64,000 bases of DNA from Methylobacterium sp. 2A (lineage in GTDB: Bacteria > Pseudomonadota > Alphaproteobacteria > Rhizobiales > Beijerinckiaceae): NCBI RefSeq assembly GCF_009806555.1, contig NZ_VUOK01000029.1, positions 1 through 64,000 of the forward strand. The letters are read 5' to 3'. The translations under genes and the position numbers were made by a program. Position 1 is the stretch's first letter, and the number at the start of each line of letters is the position of its first letter. Below, one piece after another: positions 19,538 through 27,580 of the stretch. Under the pieces are notes generated by a model, which was given only the letters and a program-made list of their open reading frames with translations, made no database searches and had not been told where the DNA came from.

Positions 19538-20350
19538 ATGTCCATCGCCAGCATCATGGTCGCCCTCGATACCGGCGAGGCGGCTACCCGACGCGTCCGC
19601 CTCGCGGCGGACCTCGCGCGTCGGTTCGAGGCCAGCCTTACCGGCGTCGCCGCCCGCAAGCTCCCGCCCAACGGGCCGACCGCAGACATCGCGGCGGTGC
19701 AGGCCTTCTACGACGAGGAGCAGGCCGGACTGGCCGAGGACCTCGCGGAGGTCGAGGAAGACTTCAGGGCGAACGCCGGAACCGACATCCGCACCAGTTG
19801 GCGGCAAGCGGAGGCCGCGCCGGAGGTTTTCCTCGTCCGGCAGGCGCGCGGCGCCGACCTGATCGTGGCCGGGCGCGACATCCCGCGGGAGGAGCGGAAC
19901 GCGATGGTCCCCGACCCGGGCACGGTGCTGATGGAAGCCGGGCGTCCCGTGCTGGTGGTGCCCCCGGGCGTCGAGCGCCTCCACGCCGCCCGCATCGTCG
20001 TCGCCTGGAAGGACGCGCCCGAAGCACGCCGCGCCGTCACGGCCGCCCTCCCGTTCGTCGCACGAGCCGACAAGGTCTTCGTCGCGACGGCCGGCCGCGA
20101 CGCCCGCTTCGAGGGGGCCGAGGAAGTCTCCGACCTGCTATGCCGCCATGGCGCGCACGTCACCACGAACCTGCTGGACGCGCCGGCCGGCGAGGTCGCG
20201 GACGCGATCCTGCGCTTCGCGACGCGCGAGGATGCCGACCTCGTGGTGATGGGCGGGTACGGCCATTCGCGATTGCGGGAATGGCTGTTCGGCGGCGTGA
20301 CCCGGGACATGCTGCGGACCTCGCCGCTCTGCTGCCTGATGAGCCATTGA
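19538..20350 (+). CDS. Tandem universal stress protein
   Basis: A 270-residue cytoplasmic protein with two UspA folds. The first begins MSIASIMVALDTGE. The second begins near residue 148 (ARIVVAWKDAPEARRA) and carries the ATP-loop-like VMGGYGHSRLREWLFGGVTR close to the C-terminus. The first domain lacks a clear nucleotide loop. Tandem Usp proteins are commonly induced by low oxygen in FNR or FixK regulons. The stop overlaps the ATG of the following cytochrome-like gene (TGATG), so the two are coupled. Confidence 0.88.
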   Translation: MSIASIMVALDTGEAATRRVRLAADLARRFEASLTGVAARKLPPNGPTADIAAVQAFYDEEQAGLAEDLAEVEEDFRANAGTDIRTSWRQAEAAPEVFLVRQARGADLIVAGRDIPREERNAMVPDPGTVLMEAGRPVLVVPPGVERLHAARIVVAWKDAPEARRAVTAALPFVARADKVFVATAGRDARFEGAEEVSDLLCRHGAHVTTNLLDAPAGEVADAILRFATREDADLVVMGGYGHSRLREWLFGGVTRDMLRTSPLCCLMSH

Positions 20351-20787
20351 TGGGCGTGGCACCCGCTTCCGTGGCGTCGGCGGTCCTGCTGGGCCGCGCG
20401 GCGCCTGCCGCCGCCTGGAACGCCAGGGCCGAGCGCGGCCGGACCCTGGCGCGTGCGGAATGCGCCCGCTGTCGCGCCGGCGGCCGGACGGGAGCGAGCC
20501 CGCTCCGGCAGGCCCCGCCGTTCCGCACCCTCCACGAGCGCTATCCGGTCGATGCCCTCGCGGAGGCGCTCACCGAGGGCCTCCGTGCGGGCCATCCGTC
20601 GATGCCCGAATTCCGCTTCGATCCGGATCAGGCCGAGGCGCTGATCGCCTCTCTCAAGACGCGCGGGCGATACGGTGGCCTCAACAGGTCGCCATCCGTT
20701 CGAGCCGCGGGAGGTCGAGCAGGCGCACGCCGCCGGGAACGAGCAGGATGGCATGCGCCCGGTCGAGCCGGTTCAGCATGCGGCTGA
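20350..20787 (+). CDS. Cytochrome c-like protein with CxxCR instead of CxxCH
   Basis: A 145-residue protein with a signal-like N-terminus ending near PAAAWN. The body matches small class I cytochromes c that normally read CARCH...PLPQAPPF...HPxMPEFRF. Here the heme motif is CARCR, so the proximal histidine is replaced by arginine through one possible base change (CAC to CGC). The distal-side MPEFRF is kept. The frame then runs about 40 codons past the usual end and overlaps the convergent fnr gene by 107 bases, so the normal stop may also be lost. It is coupled to usp. It is either a decaying gene or a heme-free derivative. Confidence 0.6.
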   Translation: MGVAPASVASAVLLGRAAPAAAWNARAERGRTLARAECARCRAGGRTGASPLRQAPPFRTLHERYPVDALAEALTEGLRAGHPSMPEFRFDPDQAEALIASLKTRGRYGGLNRSPSVRAAGGRAGARRRERAGWHAPGRAGSACG

Positions 20788-21421
20788 CGGTCTCGATGGT
20801 CAGCCCGAGGTGGTCGGCCATGTCCTGACGGCCCATCGGCAGCTCCACCGTGACGGAGGCGTGGCCGGTGCGGGCGTATCGCTCCCGCAGCGAGAGCAGG
20901 AAGGCAGCGACCTTCTCCTCGGCCGTGCGGCGCCCGAGCAGCAGCATCTGCTCCTGCGCGAGGGTCAACTCGTAGCCGGCGCGCTCATGCAGGCTCTTGA
21001 GCAGGTGCGGCTTGGCCTCGACCACGGCGGCGAAATCCTCCCGGCCGAAGCGGCAGGTCGTCACCGGCCCGAGCGCCTCCGCCGAGACGGAGTAGCGTTC
21101 CTGCAGGGCGAGGCCGAGGAAGTCGCCCGGCAGCGCGAACCCCATGATCTGGCGCCGCCCATCAGGGAGCAGGCGGCTGAGGCGCAGCACGCCCGCGATG
21201 ACGTTGAAGACCGAGCCCGCATGCTCGCCCTGGCCGAACAGGGTCTGACCCTTCTCGAGGATCAGGTGCTGGCTCAGCGCCTCCAGCTCCTCCAGCTCGG
21301 CCAGCGCCAGCACCGAGCAGACGCTGATCAGGCGCACCTTGCAATCGGCGCAGCCATTCTCCGAGCGCCCATGGTGACAGGCGTGAGGGACCCTCTCGCA
21401 CGATCCTGTATCGATCAGCAT
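20681..21421 (-). CDS. fnrN: FNR-type oxygen-sensing regulator (Fe-S)
   Basis: A 246-residue Crp/Fnr activator. N-terminal cysteines 24, 27 and 35 (CADCKVRLISVC) plus Cys123 match the four-Cys [4Fe-4S] arrangement of FNR, FnrL and FnrN, so it should sense oxygen directly. The recognition helix TIETVSRML carries the E-SR residues that read TTGAT. Two further cysteines (8 and 15) lie nearer the N-terminus. The ATG at 21421 follows GGGAGG closely. A box 84 bases upstream suggests autoregulation. The gene is distinct from fixK at 26.8 kb, which lacks these cysteines. Confidence 0.9.
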   Translation of the reverse strand: MLIDTGSCERVPHACHHGRSENGCADCKVRLISVCSVLALAELEELEALSQHLILEKGQTLFGQGEHAGSVFNVIAGVLRLSRLLPDGRRQIMGFALPGDFLGLALQERYSVSAEALGPVTTCRFGREDFAAVVEAKPHLLKSLHERAGYELTLAQEQMLLLGRRTAEEKVAAFLLSLRERYARTGHASVTVELPMGRQDMADHLGLTIETVSRMLNRLDRAHAILLVPGGVRLLDLPRLERMATC

Positions 21422-21505
21422 GTCGCCTCCCGAAGCGGGCGGGAGCCTGGGCCGATCGCGACCGCCCCCGTCCCGGTCAGGTTGCGGCGCCGGAAGGGTC
21501 TTGCA

Positions 21506-21519
21506 TTGATTCAGCGCAA
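21506..21519. promoter_or_regulatory. FNR/FixK-type box upstream of fnrN
   Basis: TTGAT-TCAG-CGCAA, 84 bases from the fnrN start. The left half is perfect. Confidence 0.6.
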
Positions 21520-21636
21520 GGGAGGCGCGGAAAGGAACGGTGCCGCGCCGTCCGCTGCGACGCCCCATGGAGCCAGGGCGACCATGCCGGGGCGCCCCCT
21601 GATCTGGACCGCGGTCCGGCCGGAGCGCCGGCGTCT

Positions 21637-21650
21637 TTGCGCTGGATCAA
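21637..21650. promoter_or_regulatory. FNR/FixK-type box
   Basis: TTGCG-CTGG-ATCAA, 57 bases before the small gene at 21708. Confidence 0.7.
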
Positions 21651-21707
21651 GGCCGCGCCCCCGGGCCTTCGATAGGCCTCGGCCGTCGAAGCCAGCGGAG
21701 GCGTGGG

Positions 21708-21923
21708 ATGCGCAAGTACCTCGTCACCTTCAACAAGACCGTTCCCGACGACACCGGCCATGACCATCGCGTCGTGCAGCGGCAGATGGTCGTCACCGCC
21801 CGCTCGGAAATCTCCGCCGCCTACGCGGCCAAGGCGACGTTCCAGAAGGTCGCCGGCGTGATCGACTGGCGGCTGCGGGCCGATACCTGCGAGGTCGTCG
21901 AATGTCCCGAACTGGCTGCCTGA
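21708..21923 (+). CDS. Small conserved-type hypothetical protein
   Basis: A 71-residue soluble protein (MRKYLVTFNKTVPDDTGH at its start) with an alternating strand-helix-strand pattern and one Cys near the end. No known domain is recognised. It is transcribed alone between fnrN and nsrR, with an FNR-type box at the standard distance, so it is probably a low-oxygen-induced protein. The real-protein look of the sequence and the well-placed box support the call. Confidence 0.65.
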   Translation: MRKYLVTFNKTVPDDTGHDHRVVQRQMVVTARSEISAAYAAKATFQKVAGVIDWRLRADTCEVVECPELAA

Positions 21924-22160
21924 AGAGACCGCGATCAGCCACGAGCGCACCGAACCCGGGCGCCGGAAAGGGCGGCCGAGGCCGTGGCCGGATCCGGCCC
22001 TGTGACAGCCCGGGCCCGAGGTTTGGCGACCGCAGTGGCTGGAAGCCCTCTGCCGGCCCCGACGGCGATCACCCGGCCCTGGTCCCGCAGGTCGCGCGCT
22101 TGCCGGGCTCGGCGGTGAACGCGCCTACGGCCCCGAACGTCGCCGCGCTGGCGCAGCCCC

Positions 22161-22622
22161 CTAGGCCGGGGCGTCCGCCGGGAGCCCCGGCTCGATGCCG
22201 AGCAGGGCCGCGAGATCCTGGCCGGCGCTCGGCTCCAGCAGATCGGCCAGGGTGTGGCGGTCGAGCACGGCCAGGAACGCGGCGAGCGCCTCGCCCAGCA
22301 CCCCCTTGAGCCGGCAGGCGGGCGTGATGGCGCAACGCTCGCCGGCGAAGCACGGGACGAGCGCGAGATCCTCCTCGGTCGCGCGCACGACGTCGCCGAT
22401 GCGGATCTCCGCCGCCGGCCGGGCCAGCCGCAGGCCACCGCCCCTGCCGCGGGTCGTCCGGACCAGCCCCATCCGGCCGAGTTGGTGCACGACCTTCACG
22501 AGGTGATTCTCGGAGATGCCGTAGGCCGCCGCGATCTCCGCGATGGAGCCCTGCCGCGGCTCCTTCGCGCCCAGATGGATCAGGGTGCGCAAGGCGTAGT
22601 CGGTGAAGCGGGTCAGACGCAT
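22161..22622 (-). CDS. nsrR: Rrf2-family nitric-oxide-sensing repressor
   Basis: A 153-residue Rrf2 regulator (MRLTRFTDYALRTL at its start) with a winged helix and the recognition region ISENHLVKVVHQL. Three cysteines in CFAGERCAITPAC (C-X5-C-X5-C) form the Fe-S site typical of NsrR rather than IscR. It is divergent from the flavohemoglobin gene, and two 23-bp palindromes of NsrR type fill the gap. NO would destroy the cluster and derepress hmp. Confidence 0.92.
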   Translation of the reverse strand: MRLTRFTDYALRTLIHLGAKEPRQGSIAEIAAAYGISENHLVKVVHQLGRMGLVRTTRGRGGGLRLARPAAEIRIGDVVRATEEDLALVPCFAGERCAITPACRLKGVLGEALAAFLAVLDRHTLADLLEPSAGQDLAALLGIEPGLPADAPA

Positions 22623-22643
22623 GTCAATTCCGTAGCACCCCTT

Positions 22644-22666
22644 AAGGTATATTTCTGTTGTACCTT
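22644..22666. promoter_or_regulatory. NsrR operator 1
   Basis: A 23-bp palindrome beginning AAGGTATA and ending GTACCTT, matching the 11-1-11 NsrR pattern (AAGNTG...CANCTT). It lies just upstream of nsrR. Confidence 0.75.
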
Positions 22667-22680
22667 TTGAAAGGCTCGGC

Positions 22681-22709
22681 CATAAGGTGTGCGTTCGATA
22701 CACCTTATG
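22681..22709. promoter_or_regulatory. NsrR operator 2
   Basis: CATAAGGTGT and ACACCTTATG form perfect 10-bp arms separated by 9 bases, ending 7 bases before the hmp ATG. The site would block hmp translation-start-proximal transcription. Confidence 0.85.
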
Positions 22710-22716
22710 GCCGGCC

Positions 22717-23961
22717 ATGCCCGCACCACTCAGCCCCGCCACCATCGCCCTGATCAAGGCCACCGTCCCGGCGCTGGAGGCGCACGGCCTGGCCATCACC
22801 AAGCGCATGTACGAGCGCCTCTTCGAGAATGCCGAGATGCGCGACCTCTTCAATCAGTCGCACCATGGCGAGATCGGCTCGCAGCCGAAGGCCCTCGCCC
22901 AGGCCGTGCTGGCCTACGCCCGCAACATCGACAACCTGGGCGCCCTCGGAGGGGCGGTCGAGCGCATCGCGCAGAAGCACGTGGCGCTCAACATCCTGCC
23001 CGAGCACTACCCCTACGTGGCCGACGCGCTGCTCGGCGCCATCGGCGACATCCTCGGCGCCGCGGCGACACCCGAGATCTGTGCGGCCTGGGGCGAGGCG
23101 TACTGGTTCCTCGCCGAGATCCTGGTCGGGCGCGAGGCCGCCATCTACCGCGACCTCGCGGCCAAGCCCGGCGGCTGGAACGGGTGGCGTGATTTCCGCG
23201 TCGAGGCGGTGACGCAGGAGAGCGAGACGATCCGCTCCTTCATGCTGGTCCCGGTCGACGGCGGCCCGGTCCTGCGCCACGAGCCGGGCCAGTATCTGGG
23301 CTTCCTGTTCGACCTGCCCGGCCACGGGGTGCTGAAGCGCAACTACTCGATCTCGTGCGCGCCGAACGACCGCGCCTACCGCATCACGGTCAAGCGCGAG
23401 GCCCATCCGGGCGTACCGGCCGGCATCGTCTCGAACTGGCTGCACGACCACGCCGGGTCCGGGACGGTCCTGCGCGCGGCGCCGCCTGCGGGCGACTTCT
23501 TCCTCGACCGGACGTCCGACGCCCCGGTGGTGCTGGTCAGCGGGGGCGTCGGGCTCACGCCGATGGCGAGCATGCTCGCCGCCATCGAGGCGGAGGCGCC
23601 CGAGCGCCCGACCTGGTACGTCCACGGGGCGCTGAACGGCCGGGTGCACGCGATGCGCGCCGCCGCATCGGCCGCGGCCGCGGCCAACCCGAACATCCGG
23701 GTGCGGACGTTCTACGCCGAGCCGGGGGCGCAGGACCGGCAGGGCGAGCACTACGACGAAGCGGGGCTGATCACGGCCGGCTGGCTCGTCGCGAACACGC
23801 CGCACGCCACGGCGACCTACTATCTGTGCGGGCCAAAACCCTTCCTGGCGTCGCTCGTGAACGGCCTGCGGCGGGCCGGCATCCCGGACGAGCGGGTGCG
23901 CTTCGAGTTCTTCGGACCGGCGGACGAGCTGGCCGGGGACGACGCGAAGCTCGCCGCCTGA
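22717..23961 (+). CDS. hmp: Flavohemoglobin nitric oxide dioxygenase
   Basis: A 414-residue cytoplasmic enzyme that oxidises NO to nitrate using O2 and NAD(P)H. The globin domain (residues 1-140) has the proximal heme His in QKHVALNI. The FAD domain has the RNYSIS motif, and the NAD domain has SGGVGLTPM and YLCGP. Length is close to the family norm of about 400. The ATG at 22717 sits beside the NsrR operator, confirming NO-responsive control with the divergent nsrR. Confidence 0.96.
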   Translation: MPAPLSPATIALIKATVPALEAHGLAITKRMYERLFENAEMRDLFNQSHHGEIGSQPKALAQAVLAYARNIDNLGALGGAVERIAQKHVALNILPEHYPYVADALLGAIGDILGAAATPEICAAWGEAYWFLAEILVGREAAIYRDLAAKPGGWNGWRDFRVEAVTQESETIRSFMLVPVDGGPVLRHEPGQYLGFLFDLPGHGVLKRNYSISCAPNDRAYRITVKREAHPGVPAGIVSNWLHDHAGSGTVLRAAPPAGDFFLDRTSDAPVVLVSGGVGLTPMASMLAAIEAEAPERPTWYVHGALNGRVHAMRAAASAAAAANPNIRVRTFYAEPGAQDRQGEHYDEAGLITAGWLVANTPHATATYYLCGPKPFLASLVNGLRRAGIPDERVRFEFFGPADELAGDDAKLAA

Positions 23962-24026
23962 TCCCGACGGGGCCGCCCGCGCAGGCGGTTGCGTCGGCGC
24001 GGGCATGGCTCCGGGGCGGGTTCGGG

Positions 24027-24300
24027 TCCCTATCCCAGCCCTTTCAAGGTGTTTGCCGGATCATCAGGACATCGGCCAAGCGCGCTCTCCTCCCCTGGCC
24101 CCTCCCCGCAGGCTTGCGGATTCACACATCTCCCTTGGAAAGGCGAAGGCGGCTCCGCGCCTGTTTTCCAACGGGGATGTGTGAATCCGCAAGCCCCGCA
24201 AGGGAGAACGGAAAAGGCGGCGCTCTTTCAGTCCGTCAGGGCCACGGATCGCGATCCTCTCAGCCAGCCCAAACACCTTGAAAGGGTGGATCCCTATCCC
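24027..24300. mobile_element. MITE-like element with 10-bp target duplication
   Basis: TCCCTATCCC occurs at 24027-24036 and again at 24291-24300 as flanking direct repeats. Inside, 17-bp inverted repeats (CCCTTTCAAGGTGTTTG at 24039 and its complement ending at 24286) bound 254 bp. A second, central pair of 19-bp arms (GCTTGCGGATTCACACATC at 24112; complement 24176-24194) forms a large hairpin. No transposase is encoded. The right copy of the direct repeat contains the stop codon of the adjacent regulator gene. The structure fits a non-autonomous transposable element. Confidence 0.7.
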
Positions 24301-25049
24301 TTCACCCGCCCGATCAGGTCCAGCATCTGCCGTCCCGCATCGTCCGGGACCGGCGGGTCGATCAGGGGATCGGGCATCGCCGCCTGCGCGAGCCGGGCGC
24401 GGTCGTGGATGGCGACCTCCTGCCCGTCGACCGCGATCCCCGACTTCGTGAGGGCGTTCAGGGCGCGCGAGAACGATTCCCGCGTCATGTCGAGCTCGGA
24501 TGCAATGACGTGCTTCTCGTAGGGCAGCAGCGCGCGGCCGGGCGTGCCCTGGCGCTCCGACAGGACCAGCAGGTAGCAGCCCACCCGTTCGGCCGCCGAA
24601 CGCAGCTTCAGGTTCTTGGTCTGCCGCACCATGCGTCGGAACTGCTCCGCCAGCGTCCCGAGGACGGATCGGGCGAGGTGCGGGTCCCGGTCGATGGCGT
24701 CGCGGAAGGGGTCGGCCTGCACGAGGAGGAAGCGCGAGGGTTCGGGCACGCGCGCCTGCATCGGGTAGGGCGAGCCGGTCAGGACGGCGGCCGGGATGAG
24801 CAGGTCGGGCGCGCGCACGACCTCGATCAGCACCTCGCGCCCGTCCGCGGAACGGCCGAAGAGCTGGACCGAGCCCGAGATCAGGATGACCTGGAAGTTC
24901 GGGACCTCGCCCTGCTCGAACAGGACCGTCCCGGCCGGCAGCGCGTGCTCCATCGTGTGCCGCGACAGCGGGCCGGGCCGGCCGTCGGCAGGACCGTGAC
25001 CGCCGTCACGAAGCTTGGCAACCTTCAACCGGGATGTGGCTGCGCTCAT
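24294..25049 (-). CDS. Crp/Fnr-family regulator, NnrR/NarR-like
   Basis: A 251-residue regulator with a cyclic-nucleotide-binding fold (residues about 30-150) and a Crp-type helix-turn-helix whose recognition helix MTRESFSRAL has the E-SR residues for TTGAT-type sites. It lacks an FNR cysteine cluster. It is divergent from the narK remnant, so an original role in nitrate or NO response (NarR, NnrR or DNR type) is inferred. The stop lies inside the target duplication of a MITE-like element, which did not disrupt the frame. Two FixK-type boxes lie upstream. Confidence 0.82.
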   Translation of the reverse strand: MSAATSRLKVAKLRDGGHGPADGRPGPLSRHTMEHALPAGTVLFEQGEVPNFQVILISGSVQLFGRSADGREVLIEVVRAPDLLIPAAVLTGSPYPMQARVPEPSRFLLVQADPFRDAIDRDPHLARSVLGTLAEQFRRMVRQTKNLKLRSAAERVGCYLLVLSERQGTPGRALLPYEKHVIASELDMTRESFSRALNALTKSGIAVDGQEVAIHDRARLAQAAMPDPLIDPPVPDDAGRQMLDLIGRVKG

Positions 25050-25083
25050 GCGTCGAGCATTCCGGGCCGCCCCGCGCGGCGCA

Positions 25084-25097
25084 TTGATCTGCATCAA
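25084..25097. promoter_or_regulatory. FNR/FixK-type box
   Basis: TTGATCTGCATCAA, perfect half-sites, 34 bases upstream of the leftward Crp/Fnr gene. The short distance could mean repression of that gene or activation toward narK. Confidence 0.75.
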
Positions 25098-25140
25098 GGG
25101 CGAACCGCCGCGCGGGCCTTCTCCCGGCTCAACCCGGACT

Positions 25141-25154
25141 TTGCGCTGGATCAA
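25141..25154. promoter_or_regulatory. FNR/FixK-type box
   Basis: TTGCG-CTGG-ATCAA, 91 bases upstream of the Crp/Fnr gene and 210 bases upstream of the narK remnant. Confidence 0.6.
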
Positions 25155-25364
25155 TTACGGCCCCGCCCGGCATCACAGAAGGTTGCGCCGCACGTCCTGC
25201 CCGCCCCGGAAGCCGGCGCCATGATCGACTTGACCTCCGTCACGTCCTGCGACCGGCGCCGCGTGGCTCTCGGCCCGCCCGCCGGCGTGCCGGCCGCGTA
25301 AAGCCCGCCGGCCCGGCGAGGACGAACCGGGCCGCCCCTTTTCCGAACCCGAGAGGCAACGACC

Positions 25365-26138
25365 ATGACCGTCGGCACGCAACCCCTCGCGCCCGCTCGC
25401 CCAGCGGGCGGGACCTGGCTCTCCCGCTGGGAACCCGAGAACCCGGCCTTCTGGGCCAAGGAGGGGGCGCGCCTCGCCTGGCGCACCCTCGGGATCACCA
25501 CCGCCAACCTGACCATGTCGTTCATCGTCTGGTTCATGGTCTCGGCTCTGGTGGTCGCGCTGCCGGCGGTCGGGTTCAAGCTCACGACCGGGCAGCTCTT
25601 CTGGCTCGCCGCCATGCCGGGCCTTGCCGGCGGCAGCCTGCGCCTCGTGCACATGTTCCTGACGCCGATGTCCGGCACCCGGCACGTCGTGACCCTGTCG
25701 AGCCTGTCGCTGCTGGTGCCGGCGATCGGCTGGTTCTACGCCGTCCAGGATCCGACGACGCCCTTCTGGGCACTCCTCGTGCTGGCATTCCTGGCCGGGC
25801 TCGGCGGCGGCAACTTCTCGTCGTTCATGCCCTCCACCAGCCTGTTCTTCCCCAAGCGGCTGCAGGGCACGGCGCTCGCCATCCAGGCCGGAATCGGCAA
25901 TTTCGGCGTCTCCGTCGTCCAGTTCCTGACGCCCTGGGTGATCGGCTTCGCCCTGGCGGGAGGCGCGCTGCTCGGCGAATCGCAGACCATGACCAAGGGC
26001 GCCATCGCCCGGCAGGTCTGGCTGCACAACGCCGCCGCGGTCTACATCCCGTTCGTCGTGCTCTTCGCCCTGGCCGCCTGGGTCGGGCTGCGCAGCGTGC
26101 CCGTGACGGCCAACATGCGCGAGCAGATGGACATCTAA
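25365..26138 (+). pseudogene. narK: Truncated nitrate/nitrite antiporter NarK (N-terminal half)
   Basis: The 257 residues match the first six-helix half of NarK-type MFS transporters, including RLVHMFLTPMSGTRHVVTLS and the nitrate signature GLGGGNFSSFMPSTSLFFP. Full NarK has about twelve helices and more than 400 residues. Here the frame ends after NMREQMDI with a TAA created at a junction with mog-like sequence. The second half, and presumably a nitrate reductase operon, are missing. The start, ribosome binding region and upstream boxes are intact, so a half-transporter may still be made. Confidence 0.85.
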
Positions 26139-26458
26139 CGACCGGCGGGACAGGCCCGGCCCCGCGCGACCTCACGCCGGTGGGCACCGAGGCGGCCTGC
26201 GGGCGGATGATGCCGGGCTTCGGCGAAGTGCTGCGCCTGCGGAGCCTGGAGCAGGTGCCGACCGCCATCCTGTCGCGGCAGACGGCCGGCATCCGGGGCA
26301 AGGCCCTGGTGGTCAACCTGCCGGGCCGCCCCTCCTCGATCCGCGTGTCGCTGCCGGCGGTGATGCCGGCCGTACCCTACTGCCTGGAATTGATCGGGGC
26401 CGCACGGATCGAGACCGACCCGTCCATCCTGCCGGCCTTCCGGCCCGCCGGCGCTTAG
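26135..26458 (+). pseudogene. 3' remnant of MoaB/MogA-family molybdopterin protein
   Basis: An open frame without its own 5' end reads TTGGTGPAPRDLTP at once, which is the conserved molybdopterin-binding motif of MoaB/MogA. It continues through MMPGFGEVLRL, TAILSRQTAGIRG and VVNLPGRP to a normal-looking end. The N-terminal half is missing. The junction with narK is within bases 26133-26139. In relatives, narK, narGHJI and moa genes are adjacent, so one deletion probably removed everything between. A GTG at 26180 could allow expression of a fragment, which would lack a complete active site. Confidence 0.8.
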
Positions 26459-26812
26459 CGCACCCCACCACCCCCGATCGTCGGGCGTTCTTCCTCCGGG
26501 ATCGACGGCGTCGCGGACGCGTTGGCCCGGGACGGACGCGATGCGCCCGAAGGGGCTTGCGCACGGCACCCGAAGGCCGCCGGGTTCCGATGCTCAAGGA
26601 GCGACCACGACACCACGGCCGAGACGGTGTTGTCCGGCGTGCGGTGGACGGCGCCGCCTATCCGCCGCACGATCGCCGGCTTGCCCGGTTTGACGCCGAG
26701 CCAAGCGTCTCGTCCGCTCCCCCGGTCCGCCCCGATGGCGGGAATCGGCGGCGTGCGCCGGGAGCGAAAGCTGCCGAAGGCGACCTCCGGGATCGGGCAG
26801 TTGCGACCGAAC
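26459..26812. other. Intergenic region
   Basis: No supportable gene in these 354 bases between the mog remnant and the end of fixK. No clear hairpin with a T tract or regulatory box was seen. Confidence 0.5.
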
Positions 26813-27487
26813 TCAGGCGTCGAGGCGTCGGAGCGTCGCCTTGTCGCGCAGCACCACCATGCGCCGATTGGTCGGCAATTCGATGATTCCGGCCCGCTCC
26901 AGTTGGGTGAGCGAGCGCGACACGCTCTCGACGGTCAGTCCGAGGTGGTCGGCGATGTCGCCCCGCGACATCGGAAGCTCCACGGCGGTGGCGGATCGGG
27001 TCCGTTCCGCGAGTCCGAGCAGGAAGCTCGCGATCCGCTCCTTCGCCGACTTCCGGCCGAGCAGAATCATGTGCTCCTGCGCCCGGTCCAGCGCCCCCAT
27101 CATGGCGGCGACGACCTCGCGGGCCAGGGCGCCCCCGTCCCGCGCCAGCGCCTCCCGGTCGCTCCGGCGATGGACCGCCAAGGTCGTCTCGGTGACGGCC
27201 TCGGCGCCGAACCGGTGCTCCTCACCGGCCTCGACGCCGAAGATGTCGCCGGGAAGGTGGAAACCGGCGATCTGACGGCGCCCGTCGTCGAGGAGCTTGT
27301 AGGTCCGGACCGCCCCCGACACGACCTTGTAGAAGTGCGCCGCGCGATCGCCTTCGGCGTAGATCTCCTCGTCGGCTTCGAAGCGGCGGCGGGAGCCGAC
27401 GCCGGCCTCCTGCCGCGGCCCGAGATGGGGCGCGGAACCGGCGTTGAGGAGCGGGGCGAGGCCGGCGGTGGCGAGTGCGAATTGCAT
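26813..27487 (-). CDS. fixK: FixK transcriptional activator
   Basis: A 224-residue Crp/Fnr-family activator. The sensory fold lacks the FNR cysteine cluster, as in FixK. The recognition helix TVESVSRSLTQL carries E-SR for TTGAT sites. FixK is activated at transcription level by phosphorylated FixJ and in turn switches on fixNOQP and fixGHIS, here named cco. A FixJ-like palindrome CTACGTAG lies 86 bases upstream of the start. The fixLJ pair is 1.2 kb away on the same strand. Confidence 0.9.
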   Translation of the reverse strand: MQFALATAGLAPLLNAGSAPHLGPRQEAGVGSRRRFEADEEIYAEGDRAAHFYKVVSGAVRTYKLLDDGRRQIAGFHLPGDIFGVEAGEEHRFGAEAVTETTLAVHRRSDREALARDGGALAREVVAAMMGALDRAQEHMILLGRKSAKERIASFLLGLAERTRSATAVELPMSRGDIADHLGLTVESVSRSLTQLERAGIIELPTNRRMVVLRDKATLRRLDA

Positions 27488-27572
27488 GGGGCCCTCGACG
27501 CGATTGCGTGTCGGGATGAGGGCTACGCCTCCGCTGGCCCGGGCGAAATTCCGGCCCTTCTCTTAAGGGGTT

Positions 27573-27580
27573 CTACGTAG
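27573..27580. promoter_or_regulatory. Candidate FixJ-binding site upstream of fixK
   Basis: CTACGTAG contains the TACGTAG core reported for high-affinity FixJ sites and lies 85 bases before fixK. It overlaps the stop of the receiver gene upstream. Prediction from a short motif. Confidence 0.4.

Noticed and set aside
24064..24276. Open frames on both strands inside the MITE-like element
   Set aside because: They are produced by the palindromic repeat itself and encode no recognisable transposase.
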